The notes under the pieces are model-generated. The model was not told where the DNA came from. It made no database searches and saw only the letters and a list, made by a program, of their open reading frames with translations. A stretch of 64,000 nt of DNA, taken from Azadirachta indica. Lineage: Eukaryota > Streptophyta > Magnoliopsida > Sapindales > Meliaceae. The stretch's first letter is position 1, and each line of letters starts with the position of its first letter. This document shows positions 1-9,589 of this stretch, one piece after another. The translations under genes and the position numbers were made by a program. The DNA lies in NCBI GenBank assembly GCA_022749755.1, contig CM040449.1:10946363-11010362 (forward strand). The letters are read 5' to 3'.

Positions 1-1616
1 AGATTCTGAGGTGTTTCTGTCTAGTAACAGCCTATCATTAACCAATTCTTCCATGTAAGCTAGTTTATCCAATGCAGTGGCAACCCTTGCTTCAGATATA
101 TGAACCTGTTGTTGTTCATAGTAAATTAGGGATAAGATGACAGTTATAAAATAAGCACATGATTAGCAGGAAAGTCTGTAAGTATTAGCTTGCTTTTAGC
201 CTCTCGTTGATGGATGTATGTCATAATAGACTAACGGATCAAAAGACATTTCAAAACACCTAAGTCACTAAACTAGATTATGAAAAACATTTAAATTTTG
301 TTTGAGTTACAACATATTTATTGTTGTCTGCTAATTTTCCAAACCTGTCTATGTGCTTGAGCTAGTTCTTCTTGCAACTCTGCAAGTTCTTTCTTCATGG
401 TGCCAATAGACTTGTAATCACGTGCCAAAGGATTTAGAACTTCCACAACCTACACCAATGCTTATAAATGTGAGAATTGTGTGGACAAGCCAGCCAAAAT
501 CCCATTATTATATTTGAGTTATGAGATAATCCCATAACAACATTAAGCATATATAGCTATATAATTGCAATTAGTAATTCTAAACAGCCGAGGAAAGTCT
601 GGAAATAGCAGAGACCTTTTCATGAAGGAGCATAATTGCCAGCACGTCTTGTCGAGCCTTCCAATCACAGTACTGAATATCATATCTAGCTACCTCAAGA
701 GCTTGGTTAACATCCAAGAATTTTCCCTTACATTGTGGGACTTTAGACCTCGGATCTTCTACGTCGAAGAGTGTGCTCCACGTGCTCTTCTTATCTACCA
801 ACCCACCTTCCTCCCCAAATACGGCAAACACCCTAAACCCTGCTCGAACACCCTGAAAGCCCACACACGGATTAAGCTCACAAAGTTCTTTCTTTATCTG
901 GCTAACTAAATATTCTTTTTTTTTTTTTTTGGAAAGAAACTAAATAATTTGTTTAAGAACATAACATTGCACGTATGCAGCTAACATTTTAGGAGAAAAC
1001 AAGTAAAAAGAGTTTCATTTGTTCACTTTCATTACCACAATCTAAGCTCAAGCCCAACTAATATAAGGCAGCCAACAAAGACCTAACAAATTCTTCTCTT
1101 GACTTGACACCAAGATCAATAAAACAGTACAAGATTTAAGAACAAAGGAATCATATTTTCTCCTACTTCTTGCCATTTCCATAACACAATGGAGCCAACA
1201 ATTCACTAAGCTTATCTCACAATATTGAGCAAATGTAGGGGTGGTATATTGTGACACGACTCCTCAACCCGCCACGAATACGAAACTACGATGACATCAT
1301 TAATGAACAGGCGTCACATATGTGTACTAAAATTAAGAAATTTATATGATGCATTCATTATATGATGATCAAGTTACAGTTCCGTAGATTTAGCAAATAA
1401 ATAAAGTTAAAAAATAACATATTTCGGAGCTTCAACTCTACTAACATGAGCTAAAAATTGAACTAAAACTAAGTTTTCCTCCAAATTTAATGACAACCCA
1501 GATTAAAAAAATCAGTTAAAAAATTAAAAAAATGAAACCTTTTTAGTACTAATCTTCGCGGGTCTACTCAGAGAGATTGGAAGAGACAGAACTGCAGCAG
1601 TAGCAATGGCGTTCAT
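1..1616 (-). CDS. Predicted chloroplast coiled-coil protein of unknown function (3' end beyond window)
   Basis: Four exons on the minus strand: 1539-1616, 616-897, 345-449 and 1-105, the last cut by the window edge. All joins are phase 0 with GT-AG borders. The start ATG opens MNAIATAAVLSLPISLSR, a Ser/Ala-rich, acid-free stretch typical of a chloroplast transit peptide. The main exon encodes a conserved globular part (GFQGVRAGFRVFAVFGEEGG, then STWSTLFDVEDPRSKVPQ). The last two exons encode a heptad-like helix (KKELAELQEELAQAHRQ, then VATALDKLAYMEELVNDRLL). I recognise it as a conserved plant protein family annotated only as hypothetical and chloroplast-located; I cannot name a locus or function with certainty. 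The 640-nt first intron might hide a small extra exon, so the exon 1 to 2 join is the weakest point. Two G-boxes lie just upstream, which would suit a light-regulated plastid gene. Confidence 0.72.
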
Positions 1617-1752
1617 GGCGTTTGAAAAACACGCGCTGCAGAGGAAGAAAGACAGAAAATATAAGAAAATTTAGGGAGAAAGATTTAATTTCGGGATTTT
1701 GTTGATAAGAGGTTGGTGTTCCTCGCGATCTCGGCGGTCCTCCCATGGAATG

Positions 1753-1791
1753 CCACGTGGAAAAACATGGACACTTCAGTCGCACACGTGG
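1753..1791 (-). promoter_or_regulatory. Pair of G-boxes upstream of the chloroplast-protein gene
   Basis: A perfect palindromic G-box, CCACGTGG, lies at 1753-1760, and a second CACGTGG at 1785-1791. They are about 140 and 170 nt upstream of the ATG at 1616, in the minus-strand promoter. G-boxes are bound by bZIP and bHLH (PIF, HY5, ABF) factors; control by light or ABA here is inferred from the motif and position only. Confidence 0.5.
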
Positions 1792-1986
1792 CGTCTTGCG
1801 CATCCACATGCTCTCTGGGTCTGACAGAGAGTATCTCGAAACTTGTGGGGCCCTTTATATCTCGATTGTTGCCACCTCGGATTGTGGAGATATCTTTCTC
1901 TATCTTACTATCTGCTTTGTGGGTTTTGTTTGTCGTGTTTTCATATTGGAAATGTTTCGGTGTTCTGGTTTTCTTTTTTTTTTTTT

Positions 1987-2183
1987 GGGATAATAATATT
2001 TAGGCCTCTAAATTTTATTATTTGTATAAAATAAGTACATCTTATTTTAACCTATATCAATTAAGTCTCTAATAAAATTCAGTATGAATAACTTTGTTAT
2101 TTAATGAGAAATATCGAATTAGGGATATAAATAAATAAATTATTTTCAAAAATACAAAATTTTAGGGAACCAAATGTTATTAC
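1987..2183. repeat. Short dispersed element with GGGATAATAA / ...TTATTAC ends
   Basis: The left end reads GGGATAATAATATTTAGGCC and the right end, reverse-complemented, starts GTAATAACATTTGGTTCCC, so the two ends are imperfect inverted repeats. The same ends recur at several other places in the window (see 14411, 15267, 19232, 19460, 20243, 26509, 49193). It has no coding capacity. A MITE or trimmed DNA-transposon derivative is likely; the superfamily is undecided. Confidence 0.5.
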
Positions 2184-5100
2184 AAATATAGTTTTTGAAT
2201 AAAAAAATCTTACCCGTCCATTTGTTTTGAATCATGATTGTGATTGATGGATCGAGGTGGAGTAAAATTACACGTGGAGGAAAGGAGGATTTTGGGTGCA
2301 AGAAAAGATTTATGTGAATTTAGAATACGCTTGGATTCTATTTAGTTTGTGAAGAAGATTACTTGTTTTTTAAAACATTTGACCACATGTTATGTAATTG
2401 GAAGTAAAATATCTTCGGCTGGGAACGTTTTTGGAAACAAAATTTTTTCACAATATATATTTTTTAGTTTGTTGACAATAACAATGTAAATATTAAATTA
2501 GAAAATAAATTTTATATTTCAATTGATATAAAAGACCCAACCATATATTATATATAATTTTTTTATTTTAATATTTTATAATAAACCTTCGTGGCTATAC
2601 CTTAGTCGTAGGTTAGACCAAAAAGTTTAAGTCCTGACAAAATTTAAATTATAGAGTTAGATTTAATTTGGATCTAAATATATTTTGAGTCGAGTTTAAA
2701 CTTTTAATTTTAAAACTCGATATGAGTCAAATTGAACTCGGATAAAGTTTAAGTATCCAAAAATTTGGCTCAAATACCTATAAATTTAAATGGATCCAAG
2801 GTTGAGTTTTTAAAAACTAACCCGAATATGAAATTTTTTTAATCCTTAAACCTCAGATTTAAAAATCAAACCATATTCGATCGAGTTTACATAAAATTTT
2901 TTGGGTTCGAGTAGGAATTTTACAAATTTGAGTCAAATTCAAAAAATTATCCACTCTATTTAATTAGTATTCTTTTTTTCTGCCTAAATTTAAATATGGT
3001 TGAAATCTAAATTTAAGTAAAATTTAAATTTAATTGATATTTTTTTCCCTTAAATGTTTGAATATTTGAATATGCATATTAAGTTTTTTGTTTTTTCAAA
3101 AATAAAAAATATAAAATTGATATGTTAACATATATGTTCTAGAAAATTTTAAATGAATATATTAAATTGTTAATATATATAAATATTAAATAATAAACTA
3201 AAGATATTATTGATAAATTAAATATTTAAATTATTTAAACCTTTACTCATTCAAATTTAAATCAAAATTTTTAATTTAATTATTTTCAAATATTTTAACA
3301 AATATTTAAATGTAAATTAAAAAACAAATGACTTTTAAACATTTAAACATTGTACCTAAACTTCAGCCTAGAAAACAAATAGACTTTAGCTGATTCATTA
3401 AACCTCTTATATACAACTTTATCAACAATTTTTTTAGTTAAAATTTTAAATGTTTTAAAACTTTAAATTGAAAAGTTTGTTACAAATGAAAAAATTTTCT
3501 AATTTGTTTTTATTATATTGCATAAAAATCAATTAAAAATTTATCTCTTTATTAATTTTTATATTTCGTTTAACAAAAATAATATTAATCAATATATTAT
3601 ATACTATTTAGTTTTTTATTATGCAAAATTTCGAAAGTTGGGTGATTGCTATGTTAAAAAAATTATAAGAAAAACCATTATACATATTGTAAATGTTAGA
3701 ATCAAATGTCCCTAAAGTGGATGCAAAATTTCATATTATATTTAATTAAAATTATTAAAGACAACTCTTGATAAATATTTAATTAGAAAAAATTGATAAC
3801 ATCACAATAAATTATTATAATTTATTTACTTTTAGCAATTAATTTTTGGTTCATATTACGATAAATGCTCTTTTAAGAAAATAGAATAATACATTTAAAT
3901 TACCTACAAGAAAAGAATAAAAAAAAGTTAAGTTAGTAGCTTTTCATATAATCGCTTTGAGTTGTACTTCTTAAAAAAATTAATTAATTAAAAATTACCA
4001 TATTCTTATTCTGATCAACTTTTTCTAGTAAATTTATTAATTTTTTTTAATAAATTATGAGAAGTAATTACACGCAACACTAATAATTTTATTTTGAATT
4101 TTAATCATAAAATTGGGTTAGATTCAAGAGTTACCTTCTTCAATTTTCTTAAAAAATTTTGTAAGTAATATAACAAAATAAATATTTATTATTCTTACAT
4201 ATATATTATTTTAAAAAATTTTTAAAAAAACTTTAAACGAATTCACATTTTGTAGGGTCGGGTTGGGTCGGGTCATGGTGGTTACAATGGCAAATGCCGA
4301 CAACAACCCGGAAAACGTTACGGGTGACAAAAGCGAAGCGAATACAGTGACGCTATGGTACATCCAATGTACCGTACAGCACAGCTCTCTACCGTTCATT
4401 TTTTATTATATTTTTATTGATCCGATAATTTTAAAATATAAATAAAATTTTAAAACAATCGTACAATAGATTCATTATATTATATAGTACTTTAATGATA
4501 TTATATTATGTCTAATACATGAACTTATATGTTATATTTTATAATTTATGGGTTATATTTAGGGAAAAGAATTTACGAAGTCTTTAAAATTTAACTTATT
4601 CAACTAATTATTTTTAATATTTCAAAAATATTCTTTAAAGTCTCTATTTTATATAAAAGATCGTTTATATCCTATTTGATACTAATTAATTAAGAAAAAT
4701 AATTTTTAAACTCCTAATTAAAAATTAAAAATAATAATAATGATAGGCAATAAATATTTATAAAAATATTATAACTCAAATATAAATTTATATATTTTAT
4801 AATATATTTTAATTTAATATAAAAAATTAAGAATATTTGAGAAGATTTACCTTTTATATGAAGATAGATATTTCTTTATTGTGAGGTGAAGATAGATATC
4901 TCACACTATTATAAATAGATTTTTATAATGCATCGTAATAATATTTATTTAAACTCATTTATGATTTAATGTTAGTAAATTATATATATAATGTGTAATT
5001 TAAAAAATATATATATTTGTGTCTCTAAATTTTAGTACAATAATAAATGATTCAGAGTTTTCATAAGTTTAACATTTTAATCCTTGTTATGTTATAGTGT

Positions 5101-5428
5101 TTATTTGCGTTGCTAGCGGGCGGGTTACGAAAGCAAAGCAAAATATGAAAATGAGGACTAAATTGTTAAAATAGAGAAAATATTGTACAATATTTATTAT
5201 TTGTTTACAATTTAGGGACGCAAAAGTTAGTATCACAAAATAAAAGTAATAAATAAATTAATAATTAAAAATGTACCATGCGGCTGCATGCACCATAACA
5301 TTACCCTACCGTTTCATTAACTACACTCCCATTTCAACAACACAAATGTAAAAAGCTTCCTTCAAGCTAAAAATTTCTCTTCTTTGTATCAACAGATTTC
5401 AGAATTCGGAGCTTCTTGTTCTTCTTCA

Positions 5429-7308
5429 ATGGCAAGAAAGAGCTCAAAACAGAGCGACAAGGACAAGGCAATAGTTTTCTTTATGGCCACTTTGCTTCTC
5501 TGGTTGGTCTCCGTTTTGTTCGAAATACTGTTCAACAAGCGCAAAGAGCTTCTCTTTATCTTATCCGGCGCCTGTTTTTACCAAATAGCCAACTGGGTTA
5601 TCCGATTTTTGGTCTGTCGTGATCCTCTGTTTGTTAACACCTCTGTTTCTCTTCTCCACTCCGCAGTCACATCCGCTTCAGGTTCTAATTTTTAGCTTGT
5701 TTTTAACATTTTCCTTGGATTTTTTATTCATTTGCTGAATTGGGTATCTGCTTGTTTCTTGTTTTATCAATTGTTGGTTCTAATGGTATGGTGTTTGTTT
5801 ATTCTTGATGTTTTGTGATTCTGGAATATGGTTTTGATTTTTTCTTCTAGAAATGGAATGATTATTCTAGGATCATTTACTGAAAGAAAATATTTGACAG
5901 TGTATGAAGGGAAGTTTCTGGCATTGGAGTTGGGATTAATGTTCTTGTTGTCGGTATTTTTATAGAGTTTGAAGTGAAACTATGTCATGTTAAACTTTGG
6001 AGTGTTTAGTCAAATCTTGATAAGCTTGTTGATATCTGTAGTGAGAATGGCATCATTAGAAATTATACTGAAAATAACTCAGCAAGATGGTGAAGGAAAT
6101 GTAACCTACTCAGGATTGAGAGATTTGGGTTTCTCATATATATATATATATATAAATCAGTCTGTTGCATGGATGAACCATGAATTCCTAAGCAATGTGT
6201 CCCGTATAGTTATTTTTCAATATCCAAATTTGCATTAGCATGGTGTGTTATTATAATTTAGCCAGAGAGGTGAGAGACATTTGTATAAATCTACAAGAGG
6301 TTGGATAAGATCATTTATGGCCTAGGTCTTGTTGAATGCCATTGGGTTTTATATTTGGAGGATGTTCCAACAGAGAAATGTTAAAAACTCTGGTAGAAGA
6401 AAATATGCAATTAAATCAATCTGAAATAATTGATTCTATCCCTTTGTCAGCAAGGATGAGAAGAATAAAAATTCATGTTTGATGAAAACAGTATATAGCA
6501 AGCTGGCATCTTGGTGTTAATTCATTAATTTTTATGGCAAGATTTTTATCTCAATTTTCTTGTAATGAGTATCCTATGTTAAACATATTTCTATGTCCTC
6601 TGCAGTGGTGTTCATTTTGGTTAATCAAGGGGTAAGAAGTGGTTTGAATGGAATATTTGAGCACTCAGAGTTAGTTGGTGGTAATTGGCCGTGGGCGTAT
6701 CCTGCTTTATGCTTTTCATGTGGTTACTTTGCATATGATCAGTTGGATATGCTGCTCTATGGACTATACAGCGGTTTCATCCCCGCCATTCTAGTGCATC
6801 ATCTGTTGCTGCTTGTTTGCTTTACTCTTGCTTTGTATCGAAATGTCACCATCAACTACCTTATTCTCACTCTCATTTGTGAGGTTCGTATCAATGTCAC
6901 CATTCATTTTTCTTTTTTAAGTATGCGTATCATCTACACCATAATGTTGTCTGATCCTGATACAGAAATTCATTCATTTTGTTGTTACAGCTGCATTCCA
7001 TCTTTTTACACGTCAGGAAAGTGAGAAGGATGGCTGGAATCCGTGATGCCAAGAGTAGAATTGTAAGAGTAGAGTGGATTCTCAATTGGATTGCCTTTTT
7101 CCTGGCAAGATTTGCATCTCATATTTGGATAACTATCCAGCTAATAAGAGATGCCTCCAAATTCAAAAAGGGTATTGAGTTGCCACTTGCCTTGTTTGGG
7201 ATGGCTGGCATGAATATGCTTAATTTTTTTCTTGGCATAGACCTCTACAATGCTTTCCGAAGGGAGAAGAATCCCCAGCAGATGTCAAATCATCATCATC
7301 GTGAGTGA
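5429..7308 (+). CDS. TLC-domain (TRAM/LAG1/CLN8) multi-pass membrane protein
   Basis: Three exons, 5429-5681, 6606-6883 and 6991-7308, give a 282-residue protein; phases close and all borders are GT-AG. Exon 1 starts MARKSSKQSDKDKAIVFF and contains the first membrane segments. Exon 2 has GNWPWAYPALCFSCGYFAYD followed by QLDMLLYG, and the helix around FIPAILVHHLLLLVCFTLAL, matching the TLC pattern with its paired histidines. Exon 3 carries LHSIFLHVRKVRRMAG and two more helices, ending in a His-rich polar tail. Length and layout match the plant family of At4g10360-type TLC proteins, which are predicted endomembrane proteins thought to sense or handle lipids. It lacks the features of ceramide synthase LAG1/LOH proteins and is shorter. 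In-frame codons continue upstream of the chosen ATG, but this ATG begins the conserved family N-terminus. Confidence 0.88.
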
Positions 7309-8925
7309 CAGAAAGAAGATCAAAGAAACAAACTAGTATTGTTTCTTAAAAATTTTCATTTTCTTCATTGATTTTGTATAGTAAGCCAGAAAATATATCT
7401 CACTCTTGTAATTCTACTGCCAAAAAGGAATAGCTATGCCATTCTGTAGATATACAATTACCAGAATATGAGAATTCAGATTATACTGCTTCACGGCTAG
7501 ATGCTTTACATGCTATTTTTCTGGAAATCTCTCTATTCTGAGATGGTGTAATCACTGTTGCAATCATTTTCGTGTTTGGTTTTAAGATATATTTGAGATT
7601 GAGATATCATAACTTCTTATTCACAACTGTTATAGAATCACATTACCAGTCATACAAGTGTATGAAGGTTGATATGGAATCACCTACTGTAAAGGAGCAA
7701 AATGGTCTGGATGCTATTTCGGCCAATGGAAAATTCTTGTTCCCCAGTGAGGCCTTAATAGTCAAGCCATAGCTCATTACATTCTGAACGCGGCCGACAA
7801 TGGAGTTGATCCCAAAGCAGCCCATCATCTGATCAGAAGTCAAAAGTAAATAATTTCAGGTCCAACCGGGAGTCGAACCTAGGTCGCTGGATTCAAAGTC
7901 CAGAGTGCTAACATCGACACCATGGAACTGGCTTGCCGAATCATGGTACATTATCTTATCTACTTGGTATAAAAATTCAATTGCTCTTTGCTTCAATGGG
8001 TAAAATTGCATGGCAGTTGTAGTTTTATTCTTCTTTTCATTTATTGCAAGAATGGAAAAAATATTTGTGTTCTTATCTTCGTATTTTAGAAAGAACAAAA
8101 GTTCCATGACATAAAATTCTTTTTCCTTTTAGATTGTAGCACAAAAGTGTTTTAGATTATGTGTTTGAAGAAATGTTGTAAAAAAATTAATTAATTGAAG
8201 TTCCCATAAGCCTGAAGTTAAGGGAAAAAACCAACCACATTGATTTATATAAATAAAAAATAAAATCATGGTGTTCAAAGACTTGACATAACGAAGCCAT
8301 AATAATATTATAAAATATTTAAATATATTTGAAGTGTTTTCAATAATTGTTATTAGGGCTAACGTCTTAATTAATTTTAATCTATAAGAAACATTTAAGA
8401 AAAATCTTAATTTAAACTTGATTCAAAAATTAATTTTTAAAGAGGTTAACTCGTTATATATAAAAAAAATTTAGAGTTAACTCCTTACGTATAAAAGAAA
8501 TCGACTTTTATACAAACATACATGCAAGAATAGAACCCGTGATCTCAAGTCGCAGGTGAAATAAAAAAATGAGTACTACAAAATTAATTTAATAAGTACT
8601 CATTTTATGAGTCGTTTTAGTATATTTAAAAATCGATAATTACAACTCTTTGTTCATACAATCTCTCGTTGAAATACTATTGAATACTAATCAACTTTAC
8701 GTCAATAAAATATCAAAATTTTTAAACATCTTTTTGATTTTGATGCAAGGAATTGAAACTCAAACGTAATAAATTTTAATTAGATAAACTAATTAATACC
8801 AATAGACTTTATGAGGTAAAAATAACAAACACATCAAAAATGATTAAACCAAAATAATTGGTTATGTTCTTGTTAAATCAAACATAAGCTACATGTAATA
8901 TAAGGTTGAGTTCATTGTCATTCAT
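7309..8925. other. Intergenic: 3' UTR of the TLC gene, degenerate tRNA, AT-rich spacer
   Basis: The first 200-300 bases are probably the 3' UTR of the TLC gene. At 7670-7860 lies a less AT-rich patch with open frames on both strands that I could not match to any family. The rest, 7930-8925, is AT-rich and shows nothing gene-like until the tRNA-Met. Confidence 0.5.
7859..7929 (-). tRNA. tRNA-Gln(UUG), degenerate, possibly a pseudogene
   Basis: Read on the minus strand, this 71-nt segment matches the plant tRNA-Gln(UUG) layout: an intact anticodon arm CTGGA-CTTTGAA-TCCAG with anticodon TTG at 7894-7896, and a T-loop TTCGACT. However, the acceptor stem AGTTCCA/TTGGACC has mismatches at pairs 1 and 6, the T-stem CTAGG/CCCGG has one mismatch, and the D-loop is altered (TGTCGATGTTAGC). 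These changes together suggest a decaying copy rather than a working gene. Confidence 0.65.
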
Positions 8926-9010
8926 GGGGTGGTGGCGCAGATGGTTAGCGCGTAGGTCTCATAGCTTCTGAGTTATCCTGAGGTCGAGAGTTCGAGCCTC
9001 TCTCACCCCA
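8926..9010 (+). tRNA. Elongator tRNA-Met(CAU) with 11-nt intron
   Basis: The acceptor stem GGGGTGG pairs with TCACCCC, and A73 is the last base. The D-arm GCGC-GCGC and T-arm GAGAG-TTCGAGC-CTCTC are fully formed. Anticodon CAT is at 8960-8962, followed by A and an 11-nt intron (GCTTCTGAGTT, 8964-8974), then ATCCTGAG. An intron at this point is characteristic of plant elongator tRNA-Met. No stem mismatches suggest decay, and a T-rich stretch (TTTGTTTTCTTTTTG) follows within 25 nt as a Pol III terminator. Confidence 0.95.
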
Positions 9011-9042
9011 AATTTGTTTTCTTTTTGTCTCACCGTGAGACT

Positions 9043-9401
9043 GAGTTCCTTTTGTCAACTGAGCGTGTATAGCAAATATCTGGTGAGAAATTGTTTTTCA
9101 TGTTTCATCTCATGAGCCAATTGCCTCAAATTTTTTGGTGCCTTTGAAGTTCGAATGAAAGCATCAATACCCAGACATGAATCAACCCAATTTGCAGTAT
9201 TCAAAGAGTGTGAGTTCTTTTTGTCGACTGAGTGTGTCGTCTAGCTTGAGGCCAATTGCCTGTGTTTTTCGTATATCTGGTGAGAAATTGTTTTTCATAT
9301 TTCATCTCACGAGCAAATTGCCTCAAATTTTTTGGTTCCTTTGAAGTTCAAACGAAAGCATCAATACTCAGAAATGAATCAACCCAATTTGCAGTATTCA
9401 A
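9043..9401. repeat. Two-copy tandem duplication beside the tRNA-Met gene
   Basis: Copy 1 (about 9043-9205) and copy 2 (about 9212-9401) share long near-identical runs, for example ATCTGGTGAGAAATTGTTTT and ATGAATCAACCCAATTTGCA. Copy 2 carries about 25 extra bases (around GCTTGAGGCCAATTGCCTG) that partly repeat an internal segment. No product is evident in either copy. Confidence 0.8.
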
Positions 9402-9589
9402 GACAAAAGCATCAGATCTGAGAACTTTGCTTGGAAACTTCTACGTCACATACAACAAATCAATCTTGTATAAATGGAAGAAAAATAAAATAAAATTATT
9501 ACTACTGATTAAACAGCATTTAACCAGCATCTTCTAATGACACAGCTGAGAAAATCAGATATTCAGTCTTTTCTTTCCTTTCTACTTGC

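Larger units (their letters stand above)
1617..5428. other. Intergenic region, AT-rich, no gene seen
   Basis: Apart from the two G-boxes and the repeat at 1987-2183, this stretch is AT-rich with no open frame showing codon structure. A second repeat-like unit at about 5025-5245 has inverted ends (GTGTCTCTAAATTTTAG at left, CAATTTAGGGACGC at right) and resembles the unit at 19232-19432. A less AT-rich patch at 4255-4400, with the direct repeat GGGTCGGGTTGGGTCGGGTC beginning near 4257, has no recognisable product. The last 150 bases should hold the promoter and leader of the TLC gene. Confidence 0.6.

Noticed and set aside
1564..1809. Minus-strand open frame overlapping the first exon of the chloroplast protein
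   Set aside because: It runs through the G-box promoter in another frame; the frame with the transit peptide and the splice donor fits the gene better.
3518..3715. Small Ile/Lys/Asn-rich frame
   Set aside because: Its composition is what random AT-rich DNA gives; no motif, promoter or homologue was seen.
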